Source of the DNA: Lewinellaceae bacterium
Lineage (GTDB): Bacteria > Bacteroidota > Bacteroidia > Chitinophagales > Saprospiraceae
Direction of reading: 5' to 3'
Length of the DNA: 64,000 nt
Assembly (NCBI GenBank): GCA_020636075.1
Contig: JACJYO010000001.1
Coordinates: 434,001 to 498,000 of the forward strand
The position numbers were made by a program, and so were the translations under genes. A model generated the notes under the pieces. The model worked only from the letters and a program-made list of their open reading frames with translations, did not search any database and was not told the origin of the DNA. This document shows, piece after piece, positions 36,543-45,461 of the stretch (the stretch's first letter is position 1; each line of letters starts with the position of its first letter).

Positions 36543-36834
36543 GCGCAAACTCGTGCTTGCCATCGATGAATACGAAGAACTCCACCGCGCCCTGCACGAA
36601 GACCCCGAACAAGGCGCCGCTCTGCTGGCTGCCGTGCGCAGTTTTTCGCAAAGCCAAAACCGCGTGGTACTGCTTTTCGCCGGCGCCGATTTTATGTCGG
36701 AACTCAGCGCGCCCAACTGGAACGAATATTTCGTGCAGACGGTCACCCTCGATGTGGATTACCTCAGCCGGGAGGATTCAAAAAACTCATTAGTTTGGTG
36801 GATCTGCGCTATGAGGCCGGATTGCCCGATCTGA
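36517..36834 (+). pseudogene. Walker B segment of the membrane ATPase, shifted frame
   Basis: In the +1 frame this segment reads LEAEVAQDERKLVLAIDEYEELHR.. and AVRSFSQSQNRVVLLFAGAD, the Walker B and sensor-1-like parts of the same ATPase domain. Similarity ends at DYLSREDSK. Adding one A to the A6 run at 36780-36785 returns to the original frame and continues KLISLVDLRYEAGLPD. The segment has no credible start of its own. Confidence 0.7.
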
Positions 36835-37187
36835 TGTACGAACAAACCCAGGGCCACCCCTGCCTGCTTCAGAAACTCTGCCAGGAGATCGTGGCCAACG
36901 CCAACAAAGCCCTGAAAAACGACATCTCCCGCGCCGATTACGACACGGCTGTGCAAAACGCCGTGCTCCGCCGCGACAACGGAGTGATCGATGTGTTCTG
37001 GGGGCAATTCTGCAAACAACGCGACTTAAAAGATGCTGTCCGACAGATCCTTCTCGGCGAAACGCCCGCCAACAAAACACAGCTCCTGGCTCTGGAAGAT
37101 CACGGATTTATCGTGCGGGACGGGGATCACTGGCGCATGCGGGTGCCTTTGTTTACGGCTTGGCTGGAGCGGTATGAGGCGCTGTAA
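36786..37187 (+). pseudogene. C-terminal winged-helix part of the membrane ATPase
   Basis: Back in the original frame, the product LPDLMYEQTQGHPCLLQKLC.. VFWGQFCKQRDLKDAVRQIL.. LEDHGFIVRDGDHWRMRVPL forms the lid and winged-helix region seen at the end of STAND-like ATPases. With both A-run changes reversed, the protein would be 747 residues. The segment may not be translated if the shifts are real. Confidence 0.7.
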
Positions 37188-37225
37188 ATGATTACATGAT
37201 TGCGGCTACCAGAGGGGTGTACAAA

Positions 37226-37330
37226 CTTTTCCAATCTCAAATTTTTCTTTTCAAATTTCAAATTGAGCATCTTGGGATCATCCTTTTTATTTGAAATGTC
37301 AAATTGGAAAAGAAAAATTTGAAAAGGCTT
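37226..37330. repeat. Imperfect AT-rich inverted repeat
   Basis: AAATTTTTCTTTTCAAATTT near 37239 is matched in reverse by AAATTGGAAAAGAAAAATTT near 37301. It lies between the ATPase remnant and the convergent hypothetical gene; it could act as a bidirectional terminator, but the arms are A/T only. Confidence 0.4.
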
Positions 37331-37356
37331 GAGCCCTCAGGCAGATGGCACCCCAC

Positions 37357-37869
37357 TCACACCTCCCTCGAATACGAAGCCCCCACAATCGTCCCGTCCA
37401 GCATAATTTCCACATCATACATTCGGGAAGACGTCGGGTCGAAATTGTTCCCATCGGAAGAATGACCTTCGGCGACAAAAATTTCCCATTCGTCGTTGAT
37501 GGTAGCCACTGCGCGATGCACAGCCCCGTCTTTTACACGGGTGAAAGCGATCACGCGCCGGTCGATGAGTTCGCCTTTGGGGCTAAACGTCGCCAGCACG
37601 TATTCGTAGTTCAAGAGTTCGGCTTTCCACCAAATGAGTGCCACGAAGCCCGCGGTATCGTCGATAGCGAGGCAGGGCATGTATTCCGTAAACTCGTCAT
37701 CGACAGCGCCAGGCTCGGTGGGGTGTATGAATTTGCCGATCATTTCCTCGGGCAGCGGCTTATTTTCCGTGCTGAAAACATGGTGGGTATCTTCACCCAG
37801 GGTAACCGGCATGGAAACCGGCGGGAATTTCGCGACAAAATCGGCAAACGTATAATTGACTGTAGGCAT
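37357..37869 (-). CDS. Conserved-looking hypothetical protein
   Basis: A 170-residue protein with no signal peptide. It reads as alternating beta strands: GFVALIWWKAELLNYEYVLATFS, ELIDRRVIAFTRVKDGAV, INDEWEIFVAEGHS, ending MYDVEIMLDGTIVGASYSREV. The regular composition and the divergent placement with a methyltransferase gene (86 bp between starts) support a real gene. No family is recognised and no function is proposed. Confidence 0.65.
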   Translation of the reverse strand: MPTVNYTFADFVAKFPPVSMPVTLGEDTHHVFSTENKPLPEEMIGKFIHPTEPGAVDDEFTEYMPCLAIDDTAGFVALIWWKAELLNYEYVLATFSPKGELIDRRVIAFTRVKDGAVHRAVATINDEWEIFVAEGHSSDGNNFDPTSSRMYDVEIMLDGTIVGASYSREV

Positions 37870-37955
37870 AAAATGCAGTGTGTTAATCGTTTTTTGAGTG
37901 CTGGTTTAGTGCTGGCGCAAAGATCGTACATTGTGGTTAAACCGGCAGTTTTGAA

Positions 37956-38576
37956 ATGAATACTTCCTCCGATCAGGTCAAAATTATGCAGCGCTTTTAC
38001 CGCTGGCAGGCGGGTATTTATGACGCAACCCGATGGGCATTTTTGTTCGGGCGGCAGCGGCTGTTGCATCTGCTCCCACACGATGAGCACTTTCATTTTG
38101 TCGAGATTGGTTGTGGCACCGGCCGGAATCTCCGCCATTTGGCCGGGCTGCGCCCAACCTGGCAGTTTACCGGAATCGACGTTTCACCGGACATGCTACG
38201 CCAGGCCCGTAAAGCCACTGCTGCTTATTCCGACCGGGTAAACCTGCTGCAAATCCCCTATGGAACCGGGATCTCACCCCTCCGCGAACCGGTGGACGTG
38301 ATCCTTTTTTCTTATTCGCTCACGATGTTCAATCCGGGCTGGGAAGCCGCCATCGAGCAGGCCTGGCATGACCTCAGGCCGGGCGGTATCGTTGCGGCTG
38401 TGGATTTTCACGACACACCCTACACCTGGTTTCGCAACTGGATGACCGCCAACCATGTGCGCATGGACCGACATTTGCTGCCTTTTTTTGAAAAACGTTT
38501 TCAACCGGAGGTTAGGCAAGTGCATGCCACCTTTGGGCTGCTTTGGCGGTATTTTCTTTTTGTTGGAAAAAAATGA
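37956..38576 (+). CDS. Class I SAM-dependent methyltransferase
   Basis: A 206-residue cytoplasmic enzyme. The AdoMet-binding motif I is FVEIGCGTGRNLRHL (about 48-62), then FTGIDVSPDML (motif II acidic residue), DVILFSYSLTMF and LRPGGIVAAVDFHD. The N-terminal FYRWQAGIYDATRWAFLFGR resembles lipid-headgroup N-methyltransferases such as BtaB, but the partner BtaA is not nearby, so this is only a weak hint. Its stop codon is followed at once by repeat element B. Confidence 0.85.
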   Translation: MNTSSDQVKIMQRFYRWQAGIYDATRWAFLFGRQRLLHLLPHDEHFHFVEIGCGTGRNLRHLAGLRPTWQFTGIDVSPDMLRQARKATAAYSDRVNLLQIPYGTGISPLREPVDVILFSYSLTMFNPGWEAAIEQAWHDLRPGGIVAAVDFHDTPYTWFRNWMTANHVRMDRHLLPFFEKRFQPEVRQVHATFGLLWRYFLFVGKK

Positions 38577-38623
38577 GTTTAACACGGAGGCATGGAGTAC
38601 ACGGAGAAGACCTACTCGTCCCT

Positions 38624-38656
38624 ACTCGTCCTACGACTTCAAGTCGTAGGACGAGT
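38624..38656. repeat. ACTCGTCCTACGACT palindrome, copy B
   Basis: The same 15-bp arms as copy A with loop TCA. Confidence 0.9.
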
Positions 38657-38705
38657 ACGCGCAAAACCTGGCAAACATACCGAGACATGGAGAACACGGA
38701 GTTAT

Positions 38706-38752
38706 AAACAAAACCCGCCTTAGGACATGAATTCCTAAGGCGGGTTTTGTTT
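38706..38752. terminator. Bidirectional intrinsic terminator, 20-bp stem
   Basis: AAACAAAACCCGCCTTAGGA and TCCTAAGGCGGGTTTTGTTT are perfect reverse complements around a 7-nt loop (CATGAAT), with A- and T-rich stem bases on both sides. It lies between the convergent methyltransferase and M43 protease genes and can serve both. Confidence 0.85.
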
Positions 38753-38807
38753 AGTCAGAATACGGAAAAGGCTCCGTGTTCTCCGTGCCTCCGTGGTGAA
38801 AAAAAAC

Positions 38808-39578
38808 TTACCAAAGTTTCACACTGGCATTCAGGTAGTTGCTTGCCATTCTTTCCAGTTGGCCCCAGGTGAAGCCGCAAGTGCCGCAGTCGTAGTACGA
38901 CATGATGTTGCCCAGGTCCGGGTTGTAATATTCTCCGTTTGCATCTGTTTTGGGGCTGATAAAAATACAGTCCGAATTGACATAGTTTTCCTTGGGTTCG
39001 CCAGGCACATACGGATCGGCAGGTGTATCGCAGATGCCATCGCCGGCGGTATCGCAGTTGGAGCCGTTAACAAGTTCGGTGCCGTTGCCTTCGAAGGTGT
39101 GCGCCAGCCCAAAAAAGTGTCCCATTTCGTGTGCTACAACACCGGTGTTGATGCAATCCTTCCGTATGATAATTCCGCCGCCGGCAGTCAAGCCACATGC
39201 ACCAATGGTGCTGGTGAAAGTTGTAACGAAGTAAATATTGATCCGGAATTCGGCATTGTACTTTGTCCGGATCTGGGGAATTTCAGTGTCCGGATCTTCG
39301 AGAATGTCGTGTTGCCAGTTGTCGTGATAGCGAAATTCACACACTTCAAACGACGCACAAATCGGCTCGAAAAAAGGGTTGATCCCCTCGACGGCTTGCT
39401 TGATGTCGGCTTCCGTGGCGCCGAAATTCCCAAGGCTGTCCTTGAAAATATGCGCGACGACGGTAAATTTTTTGTTGAGGCAGGGCAGCGACTCTTGCTG
39501 AAATTGGTAGCTCTGGGCATTCAGGTTGCCCACCAGGGCGATCAACAGGCCAGACAGGGTAAAAATGAAATTACGCAT
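38808..39578 (-). CDS. Secreted zinc metalloprotease, M43 (pappalysin-like)
   Basis: A 256-residue exported protease. The signal peptide begins MRNFIFTLSGLLIALVGNLNAQ, which fixes the start at 39578. The zinc site VVAHEMGHFFGLAHTF matches HExxHxxGxxH, and IMSYYDCG supplies the Met-turn, the M43/metzincin arrangement. Cys-rich loops (GSNCDTAGDGICDTPADPYV) are typical of M43. No C-terminal T9SS domain is present, so it is probably periplasmic or released by another route. It is divergent from the PKD gene. Confidence 0.9.
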   Translation of the reverse strand: MRNFIFTLSGLLIALVGNLNAQSYQFQQESLPCLNKKFTVVAHIFKDSLGNFGATEADIKQAVEGINPFFEPICASFEVCEFRYHDNWQHDILEDPDTEIPQIRTKYNAEFRINIYFVTTFTSTIGACGLTAGGGIIIRKDCINTGVVAHEMGHFFGLAHTFEGNGTELVNGSNCDTAGDGICDTPADPYVPGEPKENYVNSDCIFISPKTDANGEYYNPDLGNIMSYYDCGTCGFTWGQLERMASNYLNASVKLW

Positions 39579-39774
39579 AGGATAAATGTGCGGTGCAGGT
39601 AAATTGTTTGGTGTTGGCAAATGTGGCAACTTTCCACAAGATTTTCATTGCTTAGCACTGCTTTGGTACTTTTTAGCATAAAATTGCCCTACTTTGGCAC
39701 CTTGTAACGCGGAACCTTGTGCTGCGTAACCCAAACATGTTACACCAAAAATTTTTATCTGACCAACGCCTATT

Positions 39775-42700
39775 ATGCGGATAACTTTAACCCTGCTGAC
39801 GCTGCTTCAGACGGCTTTTCTAGTTGCTCAAACTGCCGATATCACCACTGGTTGTGCACCATTAGAAGTCAAATTCACCCCCCCAGCCGGGGCAATGTCG
39901 TACTTCTGGACCTTCAATGATGGCGGTACGTCCAACCTGGCCAGTCCGTCCAATATTTTTACCACACCCGGTACCTATGATGTAGAGTTCCGAACCTCAC
40001 CCGCCGATCCCGTGCTCGGCACGGTAACAGTGACCGTATATCCGAAACCCGAGGTCGGCATAACCGCAGTGCCGGAATCGGGCTGTATCCCGTTGAGTGT
40101 CCTATTCACGGATACGACCCAGCTTGCCGGCGATATTCAGGTTACCATGCGCTCCTGGGTTTTTGGTGACGGCTTCAACGGCATTGGCATAAGCCCCAAC
40201 CACATTTTCAACTCGGTAGGCAATTTTACCGTATCCCTTGAACTAACCACGAATTACAGCACCTGCAATGTTACCCAGGTGTTTACCGATAAAATTCGCA
40301 CCGGTGTAAAGCCCAACGTCAATTTCACCACTATCCCGACACCGCCCGTGGCCTGTACGCCACCGCTGAACGTGCTTTTCACCAATATTACCACCGGTGG
40401 CTCCGGCTCCCTGACCTACCAGTGGAGCCTGGGTAATGGCAACACCTCAAACCTGGTAGACCCGCCCGCGCAAACGTATACCCAGAACGGCACTTTCACT
40501 GTCACGCTTGTGGCCACCGACGCTATCGGTTGCTCCGCATCTACAACCCGGCAGGTGGTCATCGGGCAGCCTACAGCCGATTTTGTTGTAGACGACACGT
40601 TGTGCCTCAGTGAACCGGTGCTCCTGAATAATACGTCGTCGGTCGGTAGCTATAGCTGGAATTTCGGTCCGAATGCTATTCCGCTCGGGTCTACGTTAAA
40701 AAACCCGGTGGTGTCCTTCTCCACTCCCGGTCAGCAAACGATTACGCTCACAGTTACCACCGCAGGAAACTGTAGCAGCACTGTTACCAAAACGATAATT
40801 GTTGATCAGGCAAATGCCGCGTTCACGGTGTCTCCAATGTATTCGTGCGGCGATCCGACCATTTTTAACTTCACGGCAACTTCGCCGTTTGCTTCTGCCT
40901 GGGAATGGACCTTTAGCGACAGTTCCACGGCCGATGTTAAAAACCCGACGTTTGAATGGACTACACCGGACACCACCGGCTATACTTCCCTCGGCTTATG
41001 GCTCGACACGGTGTATCTGAAGGTAACCAACCCATCCGGCTGTATGGACGAGTTTTTCCTGGTCGATTCAATCTGGCGGCCCAATGCCCGTTTTATTCCC
41101 AACAAGCAACATGGATGTGCACCTCTGACGGTCATGTTTGCCGACAGCAGTATTTCCAATGAGCCGATTGTGGAATGGACCTGGCTGTTTGATGACGGCA
41201 CTGCCCCCCTGGTAAACAACACCAATGACCCTCCAACCCATACTTTCACCCAACCGGGCGAATACAACGTGTTGCTGGTAATTCGAAACAGCGCCGGTTG
41301 TGTCGACACTTCCTATGCCATTTTGATAGAAGTGGGCGAACCTATTGCGGGTGATTTCACGGCAGATAAATTCGAGGTGTGCCCCGGCGAATCGGTGCAG
41401 TTTACCAACCTGACCAATGACCCCAGGGTCGATGCCTGGCATTTTTCCTCCGAAAGTGACCGCCTCTGGCATTGTTTTCAAGATGAAAACCCGGTTTGGC
41501 ACTACAACAGCGAGGCCGGCCCGATGGATGTTTCGCTGACGACGGAATACAACGGCTGTTTTTTCACCGTAACGAAAGACGATTTCGTGCTGGTAAAAGG
41601 CCCGGTTGCGCAATTGCACTATAAAACGACTTGCGACAATACGCTGGAATTTGAGTTTACCGATGAAAGCTACGACGCCACGCAGTTGACCTGGTACCTC
41701 GGCGATGGGGACAGCTCCCTGCTATCCAGTTTTGTGCATACTTACGCTATGCCCGGGGCGTACACGGTGATCTTAAAAGCCGAAAACCCCGGCTCCGGCT
41801 GCCCCATTTCCTACGATACAGCCACGGTATACCCAACCATATTGCAGGCGGATTTTGAATTGCCGGACACCATTTGTGGTGGTACACCCCAATTATTGGA
41901 CGCCACAAAATCACTGGGTGTTAATGCCATCTGCTTTAAGGGCTACACCTGGTATTTTTCCTTCCAACGCCCTATCCGGACCGACAAAGACACCATGGAG
42001 TTCTTGTTTGGCCCATCGGGCCTGCAGACTGTTTGGCTCGAAGTAGAAGACATTAACGGCTGCAAAGACACCCTGCAACAAGACCTCGTGATCCACAACC
42101 GGACACCAGAGATCACCGTCGACAAGGACACTATTTGCATCCCGAGCACGGTCATGTTTACCGACCTGAGCACGGCCGACTTGCCGATTGTTTCCTGGGA
42201 ATGGGATTTCGGAGACGGCAATACCAGTACCGATCAGAACCCGACACATACCTACACCACGCAACCGCCTAACGGACAGTTTTTTGAAGTAAAACTGGAA
42301 ATCCGCGACGCCTTCGACTGCCCCGGTTATGCAAACCTGAATGTGTACGTGTACAAACCGGTGAGCAATATTCTGACCCTGCCTCAACCGCCGAATATTT
42401 GCGCCGGCGAGAGCATTTCCTTTACCGCTACGGACTATACCACGCACGGTTCCAATCTTAGTTGGTCCTGGAATTTTGGCAATGGCCAAACCAGCACGGC
42501 GCAAGGCTTCAGTGCCACCTACCCGAACGCCGGGCAGTATACCGTCAACGTGGAATTTACAGAAATCGCAACCGGCTGTAAAGGGACAAACACGGCAACC
42601 GTCAATGTACAGGGTTATCCGAATGCCAGCTTTACCAGCAATGTGGACGACCTGAGTATTATCTGTTATCCGCAAAACATGACGTTAACGAATACCTCAA

Positions 42701-44124
42701 CGGCAGGTTCAACATTAAGTTACTCCTGGAGTTTGAGCAATGGCCTTACATCGACCCAAAAGGATATTTCAACAGTATTCCCCAAAGGCACGTATACGGT
42801 CACCCTGGTTGCGACCACCCCTTTTGGTTGCTCCAGTACAGCAACCAAGTCCTACACCGTGGTTGGTCCGGAGGGGTCATTTGAGATGGATAAAAACGTG
42901 ATTTGCAAAGATGATGTCATCACGTTTTCATTGAAAGACACCATCAGCGTGAGTTCCTGGTCGTGGTCGTTTGGAGATGGCACCACCTCCAACAATGTAA
43001 ACCCGGTTGCTCATGCCTTTACCTTCCGGCCTCCGAGCAATACCACACTCGTCAAGCTGGTGTTGCGCGGCGAAGATGATGCCTGCGCCATTACCGTTGA
43101 AATGCCGGTGAACTTCTCGCCGGTTAAGGCCGATTTTCAGGCAACTGCCGGGGCTTGTGCAGGCTCCTCCGTTGTGTTTACGAATACCTCAACACAAGCG
43201 GATTTGTCGAGTTGGAGTTTTGGCGACGGCAGCACTTCCCAGTTGTTGAACCCGGATCACATTTTCAATGAAACCGGAAGTTATATCGTAAAACTGGTTG
43301 TCACCGACCTGCCATTGGGCTGTGTTGACTCTGTTTTAAAAACAATCAATATTGCCGGCCTGGACCTGGAAATGTTTGGCGATACCACCATTTGCCCCGG
43401 TGACACAGTAATGATCGGCCTGGAATCGCCGGTCTTGCAAAATGCCACTTATATCTGGTCGCCGACCAATACCATTTTGAATCCAAAAGACGAAGCTATT
43501 GTAGATGTGGTACCTATTCAAACGACCACGTATACCTTGAAAGTAATCGACGAGGACGGTTGCCAGGATGAAGGCACCGTCACTGTAAACATACCGGTTG
43601 GATACACCGGCACGCAGGATTTGGATACCCTGGTGGCCAAAGGCTCAATGGTTGAACTCGTTGTAACCCCCGACCCGAACTACGCGTTCACCTGGACACC
43701 ACAACAACCCGGGCCGGATTCCGACCCGTTTACCACGCCGGCGCTCGACAGTTCGGTGACCTACGTACTGACTGTTTCGGATACATTCGGCTGTACTGAA
43801 CGGCAGTTTATTTTCAACATCCGCGTGGTTCCGGAAGACGTGTACGCCCCCAATGCCTTTACCCCGGACAACGACGGCAACAATGATGTATTCTACCTGC
43901 TGGCTGACGGCGACGAAGAATTGGTGCAAGTGCTCACGCTCCGGATTTACAGCCGATGGGGCGAGCTCGTGTATGAAGGTACGGGGCCACTGCCCACCAC
44001 AGGCTGGGATGGGCGCATAAATGGTAAAAACGCGCCATCCGATGTATACGTATGGGTGGCTGAAGTAGAATTTATTACCGGTAAACGGGAAATACACAAA
44101 GGTGATTTAACCTTGCTGCGCTAA
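39775..44124 (+). CDS. Giant PKD-repeat surface protein, T9SS type B (CHU_C-like)
   Basis: A 1449-residue secreted protein. A short signal (MRITLTLLTLLQTAFLVAQ) is followed by many PKD-type beta-domains, recognised by W.FGDG/FNDGGTS and HTF..PG.Y.V motifs (SYFWTFNDGGTSN, EWDFGDGNTSTDQNPTHTYT, WSWSFGDGTTSNNVNPVAHA). The C-terminus (VYAPNAFTPDNDGNNDVFYL.. YSRWGELVYEG.. TGWDGRINGK) is a type B sorting domain that directs export by the type IX system. Adhesin or gliding-type surface roles are known for relatives; none is shown here. The gene is followed by repeat element C. Confidence 0.92.
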   Translation: MRITLTLLTLLQTAFLVAQTADITTGCAPLEVKFTPPAGAMSYFWTFNDGGTSNLASPSNIFTTPGTYDVEFRTSPADPVLGTVTVTVYPKPEVGITAVPESGCIPLSVLFTDTTQLAGDIQVTMRSWVFGDGFNGIGISPNHIFNSVGNFTVSLELTTNYSTCNVTQVFTDKIRTGVKPNVNFTTIPTPPVACTPPLNVLFTNITTGGSGSLTYQWSLGNGNTSNLVDPPAQTYTQNGTFTVTLVATDAIGCSASTTRQVVIGQPTADFVVDDTLCLSEPVLLNNTSSVGSYSWNFGPNAIPLGSTLKNPVVSFSTPGQQTITLTVTTAGNCSSTVTKTIIVDQANAAFTVSPMYSCGDPTIFNFTATSPFASAWEWTFSDSSTADVKNPTFEWTTPDTTGYTSLGLWLDTVYLKVTNPSGCMDEFFLVDSIWRPNARFIPNKQHGCAPLTVMFADSSISNEPIVEWTWLFDDGTAPLVNNTNDPPTHTFTQPGEYNVLLVIRNSAGCVDTSYAILIEVGEPIAGDFTADKFEVCPGESVQFTNLTNDPRVDAWHFSSESDRLWHCFQDENPVWHYNSEAGPMDVSLTTEYNGCFFTVTKDDFVLVKGPVAQLHYKTTCDNTLEFEFTDESYDATQLTWYLGDGDSSLLSSFVHTYAMPGAYTVILKAENPGSGCPISYDTATVYPTILQADFELPDTICGGTPQLLDATKSLGVNAICFKGYTWYFSFQRPIRTDKDTMEFLFGPSGLQTVWLEVEDINGCKDTLQQDLVIHNRTPEITVDKDTICIPSTVMFTDLSTADLPIVSWEWDFGDGNTSTDQNPTHTYTTQPPNGQFFEVKLEIRDAFDCPGYANLNVYVYKPVSNILTLPQPPNICAGESISFTATDYTTHGSNLSWSWNFGNGQTSTAQGFSATYPNAGQYTVNVEFTEIATGCKGTNTATVNVQGYPNASFTSNVDDLSIICYPQNMTLTNTSTAGSTLSYSWSLSNGLTSTQKDISTVFPKGTYTVTLVATTPFGCSSTATKSYTVVGPEGSFEMDKNVICKDDVITFSLKDTISVSSWSWSFGDGTTSNNVNPVAHAFTFRPPSNTTLVKLVLRGEDDACAITVEMPVNFSPVKADFQATAGACAGSSVVFTNTSTQADLSSWSFGDGSTSQLLNPDHIFNETGSYIVKLVVTDLPLGCVDSVLKTINIAGLDLEMFGDTTICPGDTVMIGLESPVLQNATYIWSPTNTILNPKDEAIVDVVPIQTTTYTLKVIDEDGCQDEGTVTVNIPVGYTGTQDLDTLVAKGSMVELVVTPDPNYAFTWTPQQPGPDSDPFTTPALDSSVTYVLTVSDTFGCTERQFIFNIRVVPEDVYAPNAFTPDNDGNNDVFYLLADGDEELVQVLTLRIYSRWGELVYEGTGPLPTTGWDGRINGKNAPSDVYVWVAEVEFITGKREIHKGDLTLLR

Positions 44125-44184
44125 TCGCAACGGCATTAGAGTATGAAGAGGGCGTATCTTAAGTCCTCGTATGACGATTCCAAA

Positions 44185-44315
44185 TTTTCACCATGAAACA
44201 CGAGGCCACGGAGTTAAATCCTCCGTGGCCTCGTATGTTACCTGACCATGCGGTACTCGTCCTACGACTCGAAGTCGTAGGACGAGTAGGTTGTCCATGC
44301 CTCCGCGGTGAAAAA
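44185..44315. mobile_element. Composite repeat element C (MITE-like)
   Basis: Outer ends TTTTCACC and GGTGAAAA are inverted repeats. Inside lie a 14-bp perfect hairpin (ACGAGGCCACGGAG / CTCCGTGGCCTCGT, 44200-44234) and the palindrome at 44255-44287. The 346-bp gap between the PKD gene and fabI holds this element and a candidate promoter. Confidence 0.65.
44255..44287. repeat. ACTCGTCCTACGACT palindrome, copy C
   Basis: The same 15-bp arms with loop CGA. Confidence 0.9.
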
Positions 44316-44407
44316 TTATTCTACGGCAGGCCTTTCAGATTTCTCTCTTTTGAAATAGCCTCTTTGCGTCCGGGAAACAAAAGTAAAGCAGCCGCGTGCA
44401 CCGGGTC

Positions 44408-44437
44408 TTTCGAAGAACATCCCTTTTTCTATCTTTA
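44408..44437 (+). promoter_or_regulatory. Candidate promoter of fabI
   Basis: TTTC (44408-44411), an 18-nt spacer and TATCTTTA (44430-44437) differ from TTTG / TAnnTTTG at one base each. The ATG is at 44471. Confidence 0.35.
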
Positions 44438-44470
44438 CCGCTCAATTGCTCAATTCAAACACAACATTCC

Positions 44471-45262
44471 ATGATTTTAAAGGGGAAAAAAGGCATCGTA
44501 TTCGGCGCCCTCGATAACCAAAGTATTGCCTGGAAAGTAGCCGAGCGCTGCGTTGAAGAAGGCGCCCAGATTGTACTCACCAACGCTCCGGTAGCCATGC
44601 GTATGGGCGAGATCAATAAACTCGCCGAGCAGTGCAAGGCGCCGGTAATCCCGGCAGATGCTACTTCGCTTGAGGATTTGGAAAACCTGATCCAGAAAAG
44701 TATGGAGCACTTTGGCGGCAAAGTGGATTTTGTTCTCCACTCCATCGGCATGTCGGTCAATGTGCGCAAAGGCAAACCGTACATGGAACTGAATTACGAC
44801 TGGATGCAAAAAACCTTTGATGTCAGCGCCATTTCCTTTCACAAAACCATGCAAACGCTCTGGAAACTGGACGGTATCAACGACTGGGGTAGCATCGTCG
44901 GCCTGACGTACATCGCCGCGCAACGCGTATTTCCCGACTATTCTGAAATGGCCGAATCGAAAGCGCTGCTGGAGTCTTTCGCACGCAGCTTCGGTTACCA
45001 TTTGGGCACTGCCAAAAACGTGCGGGTGAACACTATTTCCCAATCCCCCACTATGACCACTGCCGGCCAGGGCATCAAGGGGTTTCAGGAATTTTTCGAC
45101 TATGCAGATAAAATGTCGCCGCTGGGTAATGCACCGGCTGAAGCTTGTGCCGACTACTGCATCGCGTTGTTTAGCGACCTCACCCGTTTTGTAACCATGC
45201 AAAACCTGTTTCACGACGGCGGTTTCTCCACCATGGGCATGAACCCGGCACTCGTGCAGTAA
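44471..45262 (+). CDS. fabI: Enoyl-[acyl-carrier-protein] reductase (NADH)
   Basis: A 263-residue cytoplasmic enzyme that reduces trans-2-enoyl-ACP in the last step of each fatty-acid elongation cycle. FabI features are clear: MILKGKKGIVFGALDNQSIAW (nucleotide-binding loop of the divergent SDR), HSIGMSVNVRKGKPYMEL, and the Y-x6-K catalytic pair in FPDYSEMAESKALLES, then VRVNTISQSPTMTTAGQGIK and MNLFHDGGFSTMG-like C-terminal sequence (QNLFHDGGFSTMGMNPALV). The start at 44471 matches the family N-terminus; an open frame upstream adds unrelated residues. Confidence 0.96.
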   Translation: MILKGKKGIVFGALDNQSIAWKVAERCVEEGAQIVLTNAPVAMRMGEINKLAEQCKAPVIPADATSLEDLENLIQKSMEHFGGKVDFVLHSIGMSVNVRKGKPYMELNYDWMQKTFDVSAISFHKTMQTLWKLDGINDWGSIVGLTYIAAQRVFPDYSEMAESKALLESFARSFGYHLGTAKNVRVNTISQSPTMTTAGQGIKGFQEFFDYADKMSPLGNAPAEACADYCIALFSDLTRFVTMQNLFHDGGFSTMGMNPALVQ

Positions 45263-45330
45263 TTCCCGGGCAACGCCAGCGCTTTTTGTACGTTTGTGGG
45301 AATATGTATTTCGCGATCATGACTTTTGGC

Positions 45331-45461
45331 TTTTCACCACGGAGGCACGGAGGTATGGAGAAAAAAAACTGGTGGATCACTCGTCCTACGACTTTGAGTC
45401 GTAGGACGAGTCTATTCACCAGCAGCTGCATTCTGCATCTCCTCGTCGCCACGGTGAAAAA
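45331..45461. mobile_element. Composite repeat element D, overlapping the porin gene start
   Basis: Left end TTTTCACCACGGAGGCACGG, right end CCACGGTGAAAAA, with the palindrome at 45379-45411 inside. The right end contributes the GTG at 45454, the probable porin start codon. Confidence 0.65.
45379..45411. repeat. ACTCGTCCTACGACT palindrome, copy D
   Basis: The same 15-bp arms with loop TTG. Confidence 0.9.

Larger units (their letters stand above)
38577..38806. mobile_element. Composite repeat element B (MITE-like)
   Basis: Left end GTTTAACACGGAGGCATGGAG, right end CTCCGTGCCTCCGTGGTGAAAA, the inverse with minor changes. Inside are a partial duplication (CCTACTCGTC twice), the palindrome at 38624-38656, a second ACACGGAG motif and the terminator hairpin at 38706-38752. 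It fills the gap between two convergent genes. Confidence 0.6.

Noticed and set aside
33165..45411. The repeated ACTCGTCCTACGACT units as a CRISPR array
   Set aside because: They are single, kilobases apart, palindromic and not separated by uniform spacers; no cas genes are present.
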